Shown: positions 48,170 through 60,726, counted from the stretch's first letter. The stretch: 64,000 nt of DNA from Acanthococcus lagerstroemiae (GCA_031841125.1 CM063114.1:2666001-2730000), one strand, 5' to 3'. Numbers and translations are program-made. The notes: a model not told the origin generated them from the sequence alone.

Positions 48170-48620
48170 CATGTTTACGAAGCTTTGAGACTTCCCTATA
48201 TTCGCTTAAGATTCGCCAAAACTGTTCAAAACTAGTTAAAAACTCTGTATTGCTCTTCTAGACTTGATTCTGGCTCTTCAAGACATAATCAAGTCATTTC
48301 AAAACTGTCTCAAGTTGGAGATTTTGAAAACTTCTTCCGTCGCTTATTTAAAAGACGCCTTGAAACTTATTTTAAACTTTTTTAGAGCTCTTCCAAACGT
48401 GAGGCTTGCTAAGTCCTTTCAAATCTTATTTAGACGCGTTTAGACTCTTTCAGATTTAATTAAGACTCTTTAAGGCTGGTCGATATTCACTTAAGATTCT
48501 TAGAGACGTTTCAAAAATCTGTAAGATGTGTTTAAGACTTCTAAAATATGTTTGTGCTTTTTTATTCAAAATTTCTAGAGACTCTTCAGGGCTTTTGCAG
48601 GCCTGTTCGAGATTCTGCAA
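48170..48620 (-). repeat. AGTCT-type degenerate satellite, reverse orientation
   Basis: Repeated words such as TTCTAGACTTG, CTCTTCAAGACAT, AAGACTCTTTAAGG, GTTTAAGACTTC, AGAGACTCTTCAGG and CAAGACTTTCCC with T-rich spacers. Same family texture as at 17580, 27490 and 29650. Confidence 0.55.
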
Positions 48621-48699
48621 GACTTTCCCATAGATTACCTATTTTTGAAACATTTTGAGTTGAAAATCACGAGATCACTTTTGGCCGTGGACCACCAAA

Positions 48700-51600
48700 A
48701 AAAAAAGGTCGCCAGAGAGGCTGTAATCCAAAAAGATATGCTTATGGAACTTTTTTGCCAAAAATTAATCCGTTCCCGAGTTCTCGATGTTTTTACTAAA
48801 TGGCTACTTTCAGAAAACAAATTTTTGATGCATATCTCTTGAGAAAATCTAACGATAAAGAGGAGGAACACTTAAGGAGGTGCACTAAGATGGCGAAAAT
48901 TATTTTCTTGTAGTGTGAATGTGCCGAATCTTATTTTGTAACTAAATTTTTTCGATTTTTCTTTCTCAATTTTATAATATTTTACAATTTTATTACGTAT
49001 TTTGCTTCCCTGATTTTTGATTTCGTAAATTTTCAGTGTTGATAATTTAGAAACCCTTGCTAAATTTGATAGGTTTTGTGAGTGACTAGCATCAAAAACA
49101 ATTTGCTAAATAGTTTGTAGAGACACTTTTTTGTAACTCTTAATAATTATTTTTTTGTTTTTAGCAAATGTGATCATTTTCTAGAGCTTGTTGAGAGAAC
49201 ATTCTGGTACTTCTTCCTAGTTTTTGGCACTTTTGTGAATCTCGAGTTGGTAACATAATGAATTTTGCTACAAGACCCTCAAATTTCCAATCAAATGTAG
49301 AGTAAGACTGAAAGCAGAAAACTTAAAAGTTGTATAGATCCTTTCTGATTTTAAGATTTGTGTGATGGTGCACAAAAACAGGGCGAATGAGTTTTCCTTA
49401 CCCTTTCTCGAAACTAAAATATAGCAAAAGGTAGTAGAATGAATGCATTTGGTTTTTCAAATTTCTTTTTCTTTCTTTTTTGAGCTCAATAAATTAAAAG
49501 TCGCAAAATTTAAAAAACAAAAACAAAAAACTTTGTCTTTTCTGATATGAGAATTCGAGCAGTATCTCGCTGTTGTTTTCTTTCTTCAGCTCTTTTTCTG
49601 ATTGGAAAAATGAATATTTTAAACAGTTGGATAAATTTCAGTTCTGCGTACTTTGGCCAAGTTACTTCGGTACCACTCGGCTTGCGCATTAAATTTTGTG
49701 AACAAAAATGTAAAGAGATGAATTTTCGCTTCTGAGCTAGGATTGGGGACGGAATTTAAATTCGGTTGTACTCGTCAACCAATGTGCTCAGTTTCTGTAA
49801 TTTATGCTCAAGTACTAGCAAACTCTTAAGTAAGACTCTTGATGATCTAGAACAGAATTACTATTGCCGAGTGAAATTGTTAAATTTCCTCGTAAACTTT
49901 TTGAATCCAGGCCGTCCCTGATTTCATGCCCGCTTTACCCTTAGTGACTCAGTCGCGAAGATATGTTTCTTCATTATCTCGTAGGAATTAGGAATTTTTT
50001 ATTTTCAAATACTAGAAAAATCAGTTTGTGAGGACAGTTGTCACCATTGCCTTACAATCTTTAGACGACTTAAGCAGATCTTCCTTAATCAGCGAGTACA
50101 AACTAAATCATTTAATTAGGCAGAGAGGCTTGTAACACTAATATAGACCTAATTTATGCGCATATAACCTCATCGAAAAGAAAGCAGATGAGGAAACCTT
50201 CAGTAGATGCTGCAAAATGCTGCCGGTTTTCAGAAACTGGTCTCATCAGTAACACGTTTTACGCTTGTGTTTTCTTCGTTTTCCAAAATTGAACTTTTAG
50301 ACCAATATGATCCCACATAATATATTTACCTATTTCCGCGCGGAGTAGGTTCAGTTTTATTTCCGTCAACGTTAATATCCGAAGCCGATGAATGGAAAGT
50401 AGATTTTTACTTACGGCTTTACGTTAATACAACCGGTTTGGTAGATTTAAATAATACCTTGATGAGCGAAATTAAATTCGCCTCATAGACTACACCCGTA
50501 AAAGTTTTCGCTGTCTTCAGCGCGGATCATTAGAGAGGAAATATGACCGATCATGAAGTAACTTCAGCTCGGCCTGTTATCATCTTGTATGTTCTTTTAT
50601 TTTTTGTCTCGTTAAATTAGGCATTTCTTAGCGTTTTCTTTTTTCTAGTAAGACTGGAAGTCTCTTTCTGAAAATCACCTAGGGCAAATGTCAAATTTTT
50701 CAGGGAAAGCAGAAAATGTTGTGTGCTTTGGTAAACCACTATGTTTCTTCAGAATTTTCTTGCTAGATTTTAAGACGAGCAATGCTGTTGAAGTAACAAA
50801 AGATGTAACGGTGGCAAAGCGTGTCCCCGGCCGACGGTTTTCTCAACTTCAAACCTATGATACGTACTTAGGCGAGTTTTCGAAGAGACCTTTCAGTTCA
50901 TAAGCCATGGACAGTGACGCTAGAACCGGAAGGCATTTGGGACAGTTGGCCCCACTTGTGTAGGTGCGGAGGCAGTAGTATCATTTTACCCCTTCTGGTT
51001 TCAATCATGAGAACCTACTCCCACGAAATGATATGTGATGTGGCAAATATGCTGAACGGCCATTTTTCCTCTAACTGGCAAGAGTGAAATGGTTTCTTTT
51101 CTTTCGAAAATATTTCAGTTACGTCACAGTTGTGGTTATTAGAGGGCAACAGATATAGTAACATTGCCATTACTGGCTTTAATTCTGGGATTCTGGTGTT
51201 ATTAAGAATAATAATGAAAGAAATTGCACCTATGCTTCCTACCTTTATAAAATTTCTTCGAACAATCCTTCTATTATACTTGCGTCGCTTGACTTTCAAA
51301 ACTTATTAAGTTCATAAAAACATGATTTTATCTTCTGAATGCACTATCGAATCAACATAGAACTAAGATGGAGCTTAAGTCTTGAAGTGGTAAAAGTTGA
51401 TTTCTTAAAGGGTTAAAAAAATCCAACATGGAAATTTAAAATGAGAATATATATCGAAATAGGAGTTTCCCGGTCTTAATCCAATACCGATTCGGATAGT
51501 AAAACAGAAATTTGAACCTTTAAATGGGCGAGGTTGACTTAACTTGAGAAATCAAATAAAGTATTGAAAAACATAATTAAAAATGTCGTGTAAATTGGAA

Positions 51601-54600
51601 TAAAATTACTTTAAGAAACTCTGAGCTCCCTTAACCCTCTTCGCCGGATAGAAGAGGTTACGAGAGAAATTAAAATGGTATTGCTTTGAGAAAAATCTGA
51701 TGAAGGCAAAAATGATGAATTAATAAAACTCAAAATAAAACTCGAGAAAAGCGGGATTTTGCGACCTCTGGTGGATTTAAATGTTTCATGATTCTCCTTT
51801 TAATTATCCTTATTTTCATTTTTTTTTCCTTTCACATATTTGAATAAATTAATATGATTTTACGATATCATCAACTCTAATGCCCTTTTTAAAGACACTT
51901 TTTATTCAGTTTTCGTCAGAAAAACAATATTAATTGACTTCCGGGGAAATATTTGGTCAGTATAATAAATTTACCACTTCAAGAGTGCTATAAAATTGAT
52001 CAAAAATAATTGTTCTAAGCGTTGCATTAATATTGTACTGGGCCAAACTGACTTGGCTAAAAACATTAAAGATGGAACTAAAATAGATTTCTTTTTGTTC
52101 ATTTCAAATATTTCATTGAATTTCTGATCTAGTCTCTAGCCTCAACATGCCCCCCCCCCCCACAAAAAACGCGTTGGTAGTGAAAGTGAGAATTTCTTTG
52201 AAATTGGAAAAATTATCGAAATCAAGATTATTGGTCACTAATCACTTTGATTATTGCATCAATTTTTGATCTGATTTCGATTTGAGGGTCACAGAACCAA
52301 ATTTCACTACCAGAAGTATGTAGTTTTTACATATAATATTTCGGCATCTTAAGTGGAGCCTGGTGAAAAATATGAATGCAGCACCCAAATTCAGCAACCT
52401 AGAAACACCTCGTTGTTATGTTCAACAGAATTTTTGTTATACATAGAATTGTTTCTCGGAAGATTTTTTTTTCTTTAACTATGGAAATTTTTTCTCCTCT
52501 TGCTAGCGTAAATCAATCTCTTCATAGATTTGTATTCTATTGGACATTGACTTTCCGAGGATGCGCATGAAAGTAACTTTGAATATCACAAGTACATAAA
52601 ATAATCATAATTTTTCTTAACGTTTAGATTTAGGGCCTGTAGATGAAAAATCTGATGGGGTCTTTGGAATAAATGATCCAAAAGTTCCCATTTTGACACT
52701 TGGTGTGTGCGATTTCCCCCGTCAAAAGTTGGTTTTGCCTCCTCTGAAAAGTGAAATTTCAAGGTTAGAGGCTCAAGTCAGAGGACCGTATCAAAAATCG
52801 AATGCAATTTTCAAAATCATACTCGCCCAAAATAACACTTATTTTGATATTTTATTCCATTATTTCCGCCAAGCCAATGTTGCATGCAGGCTTTAAGGTA
52901 AAAATTTCATTTTGGGACGCGAATTGGAGATGGGTAAAACATCAGATAGGATATTCACATCGGAGCCGTAGCAAAGCAAATTTATTGCGAGGGCGAAAAT
53001 CAAAAATTTATCAACCATTGAGCAACAAAGAAAAAAAACTCTGTAGATGTGTGAATTTACCTACTGAGCACCTGTAATTGCCAATTTGCCAACTCTGGAA
53101 GATAATTGGAAAGGTGCCCGAGCACTCCCACCATGATTATGGCCCTGATTCACATATTTGAATAGTCGCTTTGTTCGGTATTTTTTCATTAGAAAATTTC
53201 AGAGTTAATGGATCCCGAGCTCTAGTTTGAAGGAAAATTTTCGTATCCTCCAAGAAATATGACTTAACCATTTCAAAAGCCTGCCTGGTTTTCGTCTCAG
53301 CTGTTCCCATTAATAGCGATGAAGTCCTTACAGTATGTCGGCGCAAAATAAAGTTCATCTCCGATTATTATAAAATGTCGCCCTTACTCCTCGGCTCTTA
53401 ATTGTAACCACCTCACCTTGGAGTTTTTTCTTTTTAAAAGAAAAGAAAGCAAGTACCATTATTTTGGTCTCTCCTCCGCCTCCCTAATTTCCTTTCGGTA
53501 CCTCTGGCTTTGGAGAATCTTTTATTCTGGTAAATTGTATTCTTAAATTTTCGTATACGAAATTCAATCTGAGGGAATGAAACCTTCCTTGTAGTAGAAG
53601 CATTGAAAACGCATAATTCAGTGATTTTTGAAGGAAAAAGGTCTTGAGTTTTTGGCAAAGGTGCTTGTTGTGGCCGTTGCACTTTCTTGCTCCTCCATCG
53701 CTTCAGCACTGTGGTTAGAGCACGTATCGTCGTATTCACATTATTTGATTTACTTTTAAGTATGAATACCAAAACAATAGACACAATTCAAGCCCACGTG
53801 ATGTCCACTGAATTATCTTTCCAACAATTTTCACGCCTCATTGAACGAATAATTATGTTACGTTATATTCGCTTTATGCAGTCGATGTTAATTATCTAAA
53901 AGATCAACACTTGACGTTACTTGTTCTTCTCCTTCGTCTGGTTTTCCTACCTGACACTTTTCGTAACTTGTGAACTGTTTTTTGCAACTCCCACTATACA
54001 TATTCAGACTGAAAAACATAATATCAGACTGTATGCGATAATCCTTTCGATAGACACTCCCAAATGCGGATGCGAACGATAATAGTTGTCTTTGAAGTGA
54101 AGAATTGAGCTTCTCAATAATAAACGCGAATCGGTTACATAATTAATAAGTGAGTAGAAAGAATGGCGCATGCTTTATTATTAAAACGGTTCTGTGTGAA
54201 GTGTTTTAATCAGAGGTAACAGGGCAAAACTACGTACATACAAAGTACATTGTACACTCAGTTCCAACTGAAAGTCATTTGTCACGGTACGAATAAAATG
54301 AATGAACTAGGCGAGTTGTAAATTCTTCGGTACAATAATTGGAGTTCGAGTTACCTCTGTGGTAAATTTCAGAAACGTATAGGCTCCCTGTGTTTGAAAA
54401 ATATATTGTTATCCTAATCGGAGTCTAAAATGGCGAATGATATTTCTTGAGTGAGGGCTCGAGCGGTTATTCCAATAATACATTTTGAAATATGTAGATA
54501 TAAGTCCATAGCATACTCGCTTTTTCCTTGAAACAGAGGGCGGGGTTGAGAAAGAGAATCGTATTCTCCGAGAGAGAGCCGAGTGAAGCTGCCCTCTCCA

Positions 54601-55360
54601 ATCTCGCCCATGTGCCTGATACTATCTCTAATTTTAAGGCAGATTTTTTCAAAATCAATGAATCCTTTTTGAAAAATGAGCCATAGAAATTCAAATCATA
54701 AATTTCATGCCTAGAGCGTTCTTCAGAGGTGTGTTATAATACAAGCGTGTGAAGGTGGGTGACCCCCGCCCCCAGTCGCCGTAGGGAATTGCGACTAATT
54801 TGTACATCTTACCGAGTGATTTGGGTATAAAAATGATTTCGTTGTTTCGCTTGTTAATTAACCTAAGTTATCGCGTACAATCAAGTTCAATTCGTTTTAA
54901 TTATCTGCTGCAAAAAACATTGTTACTTAATCGCATTACCATAATGTAACACTCGAATATTTTTGTAATCCAGATGCAATACGTTTAAATTAACCACAGT
55001 AACGCCGACAGAGGACAACTGGTGCACTGATTAAAATTGTGTCTCAACAGCCAGTTGACAACTGTAATTCGTATAGAAAGACGACGGAACAAATGACTCG
55101 CACTTCTGTGTTCAAGTATATTTGACGTCTGTGTTAGTGAACAGAGGTGGACCGAAGGAAAAATAATTATAAGGGAGGAGGCGGGTGAAAAAAATTTTTT
55201 TCCACCGATTTACGTGAGAAAAAAACAGGCAAAAATATTTCAAAAAGTCTCAAATTTTCCAACGTGGGACTATGGATTTTTCTTACTGAAGCCAATTGTT
55301 GAACCTTTGTGGGGGAGACTCCACATCCCTCCCCTTTCAGTACACCCTTGTCAGTAGAGG
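48700..55360. other. Long AT-rich intronic stretch, nothing recognisable
   Basis: I find no frame with family similarity, no splice-consistent exon chain and no clear repeat. The longest frame (minus strand, 53784-53434, 116 codons) is basic and low in complexity and does not look like a known protein. A run of 11 C at about 52150 is the only obvious low-complexity mark. Confidence 0.45.
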
Positions 55361-55367
55361 ATCATTT

Positions 55368-55605
55368 TGACGCTATTCAACGAAAGGGCCCCCAACCAAC
55401 ATTTGTAAACAAAATGAGTGATTAGTATCGTTGGAAAAAGCGTAAAAAGTAGAATTTTTCAAAATTGGGCCCCCGATTCAAAAATATGTACTCACGTTGA
55501 AAAAAGCTTATCAGTAAACACTATGTCATATGGTTTCTACATGGCTCTTGAATTTCGAATCACGTGATATTTTGCTGGTTGGTTCCTTTCGTTGAATGGC
55601 GTCTA
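55368..55605 (+). mobile_element. TGGACGCT MITE, copy 5 (distant single copy)
   Basis: It starts TGACGCTATTCAACG and ends CGTTGAATGGCGTCTA, so the terminal inverted repeat is retained with one base lost. Internal landmarks match copy 1 of the cluster near 20 kb: CCAACCAACATTTGT, TTTTTCAAAATTGGGCC, ACTCACGTTGAAAAAAGCTT and TTTCTACATGGCTCTTGAA. Confidence 0.72.
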
Positions 55606-56479
55606 TTTTACAATTCAGTACTGTGAAAGTCGAGAATTGTAACTGCACTTTCGAAACACTGATTACAAATACTAAACTGAAAAAAAAAAAGGCGAATCTT
55701 AATGAGCTTTAGCTGAGTGTAGGGAACTAACGAATTTTATACAGTCTCAACAAAGCCTAATACATCCTAATCAAATATTCATCAATCACAAAGTTTGAAC
55801 GAGTTTAGTTTCAATGTCTAGTGGAACTTATGGCGATGCACACATGTCAAAGTTGCTCCTGAGACACCGCACCCCGGCCCCGGAAACTACCCTTTCGAGT
55901 ATCGCATCAGTGGCCGGCTAAACAAAGTCTTATCAAATCTTACCCAGTCATGACAGCGTCTTAGCGAAGCTGAAAATGTGTAAATATCGCCTACTTGAGT
56001 ATCGAAAGTAGAGATGGAAGAAAATGTTTTTGTTTCAGGATTTTAGCTGTTAAAAACAAAAGCCGAAACCCGACAGCCAAACAACCGCAAGCTGAAAGCT
56101 TAAGGCAATTGGGATTTAACCTTAGAGTTTCAAGTGTTTGCAGTCCTGTACCTGTGTGAGTGATCACGTATGATTGACCGTAAGCGTGTCGCAAAGTTCA
56201 ACTATCATTAAATCGATTAGAAATTCACTTTCAAAGAAAATTTGTCCTAAATTTAACTGCATCGTCACCAAAAATTTGAATTGTAATCGCAGTTCTACTG
56301 GTAGTATAATTTGGGTTATTCTTCGAAAATGTTGACATTTCAATCCCCAGCAGTTATCTCACAAGCTATTAATGATACGGCCATTTTTCTTTTGTCGATA
56401 GATATGACTCAGTTCTACTTTTTCAAGCTTTCAGAAGAAAATTTGATCCACTTTTAATGGGTCAAAATTGGACTAAATA

Positions 56480-57060
56480 TGCTCAAATGTCCGTCGGCAT
56501 GGCTGTCCCTTGAACTCCTTTCGTTATTGTTATTTTTTTCTTAATTTTCACGCTATATATTAGAACAAACTGACAACGTACTGCTACTTTAAATAATGAA
56601 TGAAGGAATCACAAGTTAACATTGAAATCGCATCTTCACAGGTGGGAGTCAGTATGGCCAGCTTTGAAAATTGTCCCTCGATTTTTTGTCCATCGGCATA
56701 GCTTTTTTTCAACCAATCACAGAATAGGCGTTTCAATATTTTTTCGTCGTACTTAATGGTCAAATTGTATATTCTTATCAGAGCAATACAGTCTGCATAT
56801 TAAATCCCGTTCTTTTTGTGACAAGACTCGTGTATTCGCATATTATTGTCTAAAATTAAGAGTTACAAAAAAATGTGTCTTTCGGCATGGCCATCTTTAT
56901 GCAACGATAGAGGGTCATCATCCAAAAATAATTACGTCTAATTAACGGGTTAGTATGCCTTTATCAACTCTCCATATCATTTTTTGTTTTGGAATCTACT
57001 AATCGGCGGCAGAACACTTTTTGTTCACTATTGTCTTTCGGCATGGACTTTTTCATGCAT
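56480..57060 (+). repeat. Four spaced copies of a TGTC..TCGGCATGGC motif
   Basis: TGTCCGTCGGCATGGC (near 56490), TGTCCATCGGCATAGC (near 56687), TGTCTTTCGGCATGGC (near 56876) and TGTCTTTCGGCATGGA (near 57031) are spaced about 197, 189 and 155 bases. The intervening sequence has little obvious similarity. Probably an ancient, strongly diverged tandem array in which only this core remains visible. Confidence 0.4.
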
Positions 57061-58633
57061 CCTTCAGCGTGGTATTCGTCGTTTTGATTGCTATGCTAAA
57101 ATACAGAATCCCCTCCCTGTCGGCCCAATCTTACCAATATGTTATACAGAACGCCTCTTAACGACTCCCATTAAAAAAAAGTGTAAATATCCCCTATTTT
57201 CCTCCATGAAAAAACATACCTGAAATATCAACATTTTTGAAGAGTGACCCATTTATACTCGATTATTTACCCTTCTGAAGATAGCAGTGTTTCTATTTAA
57301 AAGTATTTCGGGACGGAAGGAGGGACAGGGAGTTGGAATGGAAATGGGGGACGAGTGAGAGACTTCTAGAGGGTGGCAAGCCTATTTCAAGGAAAATAAA
57401 TCGTTTTTCACTAGGTAGTTTTTTTATAAATCTGTGTTTTTATAGAATATATACCAGGGGGGGGGGTATCTGTGATTTTACGGGGTTTCATACGTGTGAT
57501 ACATCTCTTTTATTTATGTTTTCAGTTCAAACGTATTATTATTAGCGCCTGTCGAAAATCAATTGGGTGGGGTGTGGTATTCAAAAAGTTGACATTTATT
57601 TCTTCATGTGTGCCTGAGACGCCAGGGACGTACGAAAGTAATTTCCTAATTTTCGTTATTTATTTATTTTTTTCTTCGTCTTCGGAAAAATGCTGAGATT
57701 ACAAACTAATACAAATGTTTTCAGGTTGGCGAATTTTCTAACTACTTCACAGCTCCGAGACCGAGTCCTCCTTTCCTTCTTCTTTTCCTTCCCTTCCTCC
57801 CTCCCTCACACCCTCCATCGGGAATACGTGCCATCAGAGAAGAAACATCATCCTAGTTATATTTCTACCGAAATTGTTTCTTTTAAAAATCTGTCACTTT
57901 ATTTTCCTGCTGAAGTGTATTGAAGTGACTCTTCTTTGGAGAGAGGGGAGGAGGGAGATCCTAATTCATTCTAATAGTACTTTGAAAAGTTTGAAAAATG
58001 AATGAAGAAAGATCTCAACTTTTTGGGTTTGTCCACTGAAGATGAAATTTCGTTTTACTAATGATCGTTTTTGCCCCCCCCCCCATGTACTGCATTCGCA
58101 TTCGAGTGGAACCAAAAACACTTTTTGCAAAAGTTAGGAGCTTTTCTCCTCGCAACATTCTTAGTTTCAAATAATTTTCCACGATTTTTTTTTGTCTACC
58201 CGCAAAGTGTCATAACCTTTAGGTGTTTAAAAGTTCATCCATGTGTTAGTGGTTCCGCAAGCTGTTAAAATAACGTATATAGATATATGTACTTAAATTT
58301 GACGAAAAAATGTTACCCACTGTGAACCCGTATATATTCAGAGAAACATTCGCACAGTATTTACATTGCGTAACAACTGAAAATTGCAATAAAAATGTAG
58401 AACAATATGTGCGATACGTTGTCCTCATATTTCAATTTAAATGTTTCCGCCAAGAAATAATATTAGCTCGTGCTTCGCGATGCACAAACATCGAAGTTTA
58501 TTTTATTTTGACTCCATAGCACGTGCTATTCGATACGTAACAGGCTCGAAAACGAAACGAAAATAAAAATGAAACAGAAACGGTAAAAATAATTTTTAGA
58601 CGCGAATCGAATTAAAAATGTGATATTGCTTAC

Positions 58634-58739
58634 CGGAATGGTGGGAACCACCGGGGGCGCATAAAATCCAATTTCCAAAACACAGCACGATGACGAACGA
58701 GGCTCGTATCGAATAACAAAGAGACCGTCTCACTATCAT
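58634..58739 (-). CDS. Proposed first coding exon of the secreted-protein gene: signal peptide
   Basis: From ATG at 58739-58737, the minus strand encodes 35 codons plus one base, ending at a good donor (G|GTAAGC). An in-frame TGA lies two codons upstream (58745-58743), so this is the first possible start. The peptide is a textbook signal sequence: a basic N-region (MIVRRS), a hydrophobic core (ASFVIVLCFGNWILCA) and a likely cleavage after LCA. The exon ends in phase 1. Exon 2 at 24292 starts with two bases that complete the codon (G+GA, Gly), giving ..HHSGNHSERV.. Linking the two exons is my inference from phase, strand and a secreted-type downstream protein. No other gene on this strand is visible between them. 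Confidence 0.55.
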
Positions 58740-59040
58740 ATTTCAAAATGGCAAAATTATCGGACGGATTTTACGAAACGCAGCATGGAAATAATTGGCG
58801 AAAAGCGAAGTTGAACTATTCGCGAAGCCTTTAATCTGAGCTTATACTTGAAAATTAAGAAGAAAAAAAAAAGCAATTTGTTGACCACACAGCCGAGCGT
58901 TTTTACTCCTATAAAATGGCGAGTCTATGTACGGTATTCGATGTAAAAACGACAGCACGCGGAGTGGATAGTGCCACTACTGGAGCCGGTTCGACTGTTC
59001 TTGCTGCGGCCGCAGGTCTCCGGTGTGCTGCGTAAGTTCG
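58740..59040. promoter_or_regulatory. Candidate promoter upstream of the signal-peptide exon, with a plus-strand TATA-like site and ORF
   Basis: The region is richer in G+C and CpG than its surroundings (including GCGGCCGC near 59005). On the plus strand TATAAAA (58910-58916) overlaps an ATG that opens 38 codons, ending at a perfect donor (GTAAGT, 59032). Without splicing the frame stops at once. This could be a divergent transcript's first exon, or simply the GC-rich 5' region of the minus-strand gene. I cannot decide between them. Confidence 0.35.
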
Positions 59041-59821
59041 TGTACCTTCATGTGTGACCATCTCGTGGAAACAACTTTTACCCCAATTATTATGGATATT
59101 TACCCACCATCCAGATTCAGAGTTGAAACAGCCCGCGATTTTTCTAATTAGTTTGTCAGCATTGCGGTATACGGTGCGGCACTGTGCTGTCCTGGCATTT
59201 GCGGTTTCAGGAAATTACTCGATTCGCCCGCGAAGTGCTATCCCGTATTGTGGAAACGATTATATTATTTCATTTCACTCGATTTGAATATTCGTAAAAG
59301 TATTATCCCGTTTGCGTGTGTAATGATCGTATCGGTATGTGGAGCTGGAATGATGGAACACTGGAAATGTAGTATGTAGATCCAGTCGTAGACATCATGT
59401 ATAGGAAATACCTACACGCAAGAAGGATCCGTTTGTAGACGTCGAAGGAGTCGGCACTTAACACGTGTTACGCGATGGTCAATTTTAGTAGACACGATTC
59501 AACTTGTACGGTTTCATAACACGTGTAGTTGAATTAATGAGTGGGTCAAGCCTAACGCGAAATCTAAATCCGAATTGTTATTTAAGGGCTCAGGATAAAA
59601 AGGTGTTAGAGGAAAATGGTCAGCTGCGAACGCGTAATAATAATTTAGGATCAATCGGCCATTCCAGCGCCGGTTAAGTACTTCCTCACTTTCGTTCGTG
59701 GACAGTTCCTCAGAAAACCGAAAAGAAACGGCGTTTCGACTTCGTATTTGTTTGTAATCGAACAGTTTTCTGTATTTTTATTGGTTCACGAGCTTCCTTT
59801 TCTAGTCAGTCGCTCGGAGGA

Positions 59822-60396
59822 ATTTCGGTATAGGGTTGGGAAAGCCGAAACTGAATCCGAATCTCGAAGTTTAAGAAATTGTGCTGTCTCTGAAACCGAA
59901 TCGGAAGCTAAGTGTAATCACCTTGCGAGGGAAAAGCCGAAACTGAAGTTCATAATACAATTTTACTGAAGCTGAAACGAAGCCATAATGTATTAGATTT
60001 TAATGGCTTCGGTTTCGGCTTAATGTCATACTGCCGTGATCCGTGATACGGGATTTTGACGTACATCCACTTGAAAATGTCCCGGGAAAAGTACCTAAAG
60101 GTTGAGATCGATATTTGATCAGGTGGAAATGGACCTTAAATTTGAATAATTTATGGTATGTTCCTCAGATCTCTTGATTGACCTATCTATAACAAAAAAG
60201 GTAATACCAGTTTAGTCAACCAGTATTCAGATGACGAGAAGTCGAAACTCGAAACTGAAGATAAAGCCGAAACCGAAAGTACAACATTAACATTTTTGAT
60301 GTCGAAACCGAATCTGAAAGATCCTTCCAGCTTGTAATTAAGCTGAATCCGAATCTAAGTTCATATGTTTCGGCTTTCCCAATTCTGTTTCGGTAC
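59822..60396. repeat. Fold-back element rich in CCGAAAC-type words
   Basis: The left end carries TTGGGAAAGCCGAAAC (59836-59851) and the right end its exact complement GTTTCGGCTTTCCCAA (60367-60382). Outside both is a diverged TTTCGGTA/TACCGAAA. Inside, words such as CCGAAACTGAA, CCGAATC and GTCGAAACCGAA recur, inverted around the centre. No coding capacity. Boundaries are approximate. Confidence 0.5.
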
Positions 60397-60555
60397 AAAA
60401 CGATGATGCACTAAATGGATGTAATGCAAAGAAATGTGCCGAAATAATTTTTTTAGTGAGTTGTTTTTTGATTCATTGAATCTCAATATCCTGTAAGATG
60501 GCGATGTTCTCGACTTATCCCCGATCGAAGCTCCAGAATAAAAATTTTCAAATTA

Positions 60556-60726
60556 GCGACAATGCTTGGAACTTTCATCTTGTAGACTGGCGAAATTGTT
60601 TGAACATTTCATCTTTTAGATTGGCGAAATTGTTTGAACATTTTACTTTTAAAACTGACAAAATTTATTTGATAATTTAGTCGTTCAGATTGGCGAAATA
60701 GCTCAAAACTTTCATCTTGCAAATTG
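60556..60726 (+). repeat. 34-bp tandem repeat, five copies
   Basis: Unit GCGAAATTGTTTGAACATTT followed by CATCTTTTAGATTG. Copies are at 60556, 60590, 60624, 60658 (35 bp) and 60693, with a partial sixth from 60727. Copies 2 and 3 are most alike; others differ at several positions. It lies outside any gene I can see. Confidence 0.75.

Larger units (their letters stand above)
24293..58633 (-). other. Proposed 34.3 kb first intron of the secreted-protein gene
   Basis: This is the space between the proposed signal-peptide exon and exon 2. It is mostly transposon-derived, and the elements are listed separately. Stretches where I see neither gene nor recognisable repeat are 26.1-27.4, 30.1-32.8, 33.1-34.1, 35.8-38.6, 42.6-45.0, 48.7-55.3 and 57.1-58.6 kb. 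These are AT-rich with short random frames and occasional C-runs (for example near 34520, 46160, 52150 and 58075). A fragment near 29303 begins like the CAGTGGCG hAT-type ends but has no visible partner end. Alternative first exons or long noncoding RNAs could hide here. Confidence 0.5.

Noticed and set aside
53434..53784. 116-codon minus-strand basic protein
   Set aside because: Low complexity, no recognisable domain, and no promoter or splice context.
60556..60726. CRISPR-like array
   Set aside because: Contiguous 34-bp tandem repeats without unique spacers, in an animal genome.
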